A stretch of 64,000 bases of DNA from the NCBI RefSeq assembly GCF_000178855.1, contig NZ_ADVG01000001.1, positions 1,922,001-1,986,000 of the forward strand. The letters run 5' to 3'. The notes below the pieces were generated by a model. The model did no database searches. It saw only the letters and a program-made list of their open reading frames with translations, and was not told the origin of the DNA. The position numbers and the translations under genes were made by a program. The stretch comes from Ktedonobacter racemifer DSM 44963. GTDB taxonomy: Bacteria > Chloroflexota > Ktedonobacteria > Ktedonobacterales > Ktedonobacteraceae. This document shows, piece after piece, positions 63,542 through 64,000 of this stretch; the first letter of the stretch is position 1; each line of letters opens with the position of its first letter.

Positions 63542-64000
63542 CTACTCAAAGTGAATCCGTAGTTGGGACGCAATATCTGAGAGGGGCGCGCCCATCCGGC
63601 GCCTTCCTCTCTGGGCGGTGCCAGGCCCGTTGGCATGATCTCCACGCCTTGCCGCAGGGATAGATGGTCCCATCTGGCGTTTGGCATCCTGGGAGATCCC
63701 AACACCTGAGCCTTTCGGCTCCCTCTTCGCACGTCGCGTCAGAGCATGAGGCTTTTCCTTCAAAGGGGCTTGCGTACGCTCGATCAAGCGCTGCCCGACT
63801 CTCAGGCTGGCATTTCTGTCGGCATGGTCGCGCATCTGGCACTGTGGGCAGAAGCAGAGGGCGGTGCCGGGAGTATAGTCCTCCTGGGGTTGTCCCTGGT
63901 TGTAGCGCACGACCAGGCCATGACAACGATGGCATTGCCGGCTCGTATTGCGCGGATTCACACGGGCCGTGATGATACCGCCTCCATTCCACGCCTTGTA
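63542..64000 (-). CDS. tnpB: TnpB C-terminal part (cut by window edge)
   Basis: The minus strand is open from the window end to 63542. It holds RVNPRNTSRQCHRCHGLVVR, the zinc ribbon CPQC and RuvC-III Asp (RDHADRNASLRVGQRL), then a long basic tail (RRAKREPKGSGVGI) that probably overlaps the guide-RNA scaffold. RuvC-I and II lie outside the window, so integrity cannot be judged. The region 63411-63541 holds its 3' RNA and no other gene. Confidence 0.8.
   Translation of the reverse strand, partial: YKAWNGGGIITARVNPRNTSRQCHRCHGLVVRYNQGQPQEDYTPGTALCFCPQCQMRDHADRNASLRVGQRLIERTQAPLKEKPHALTRRAKREPKGSGVGISQDAKRQMGPSIPAARRGDHANGPGTAQRGRRRMGAPLSDIASQLRIHFE

Overview
The window reads as chromosomal DNA from a filamentous, spore-forming Chloroflexota bacterium of the Ktedonobacteria type. 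This is an inference from gene content: large class II lanthipeptide synthetases with mersacidin-type leaders, many TnpB/IscB elements, a GxGYxYP protein, a kinase-phosphatase fusion and a CDC48-like ATPase. No rRNA or marker gene fixes the species.

Layout. 1-900: 5' part of ftsH (minus). 1470-8148: an oxalate/formate-type MFS carrier, then a three-gene formate dehydrogenase operon (catalytic subunit, four-cluster Fe-S subunit, NrfD-type membrane subunit). The catalytic subunit contains an in-frame TGA followed by a SECIS hairpin, so it is a selenoprotein. 8363-11044: CDC48-like double AAA ATPase with a C-terminal membrane anchor. 11474-13648: small unknown protein plus a GAF-PAS sensor kinase. 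13.8-23.2 kb: mobile-element zone with three frameshifted TnpB genes, a group II intron relic, an IS607 recombinase, a decayed IS630, one tRNA-Val and several very small genes. 23.3-25.5 kb: paired acyl-CoA dehydrogenases. 25.7-49.2 kb: a large RiPP locus, almost all on the minus strand. 49.5-59.9 kb: TnpB, P450 + GxGYxYP pair, acyl-CoA ligase, an intact IscB with its omega RNA, and an intact IS607 element. 60-64 kb: polytopic membrane protein, kinase-PP2C fusion, and the edge of another TnpB.

The RiPP locus is the most interesting region. It holds two LanM synthetases (26495-29776, 33240-36539), one short mersacidin-type precursor beside the first, and six related precursors (37.0-41.9 kb) with ~100-residue cores and three conserved cysteines. 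Three more precursors have Gly-rich repetitive cores (45.6-49.2 kb). A C39-peptidase ABC exporter with a short HlyD-like partner lies between these groups. Most precursor genes are separate units: a promoter with a shared TATAMT-N5/6-AGGTAGCC motif, a long leader, and their own strong hairpin terminator. The likely scheme is LanM modification of Ser/Thr/Cys in very long cores, leader removal and export by the C39 ABC protein. Whether the products are antimicrobials or surface/morphogenetic material cannot be read from sequence.

The second theme is RNA-guided nuclease ancestors: six TnpB loci, two IscB loci and one stand-alone omega-RNA-like element inserted between two tandem lanthipeptide precursors. 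Several TnpB elements keep a shared GAAGCAGGAA motif at the 3' end even where the protein is frameshifted. A third theme is termination by unusually long, near-perfect hairpins (up to 39-bp stems), each with its own sequence.
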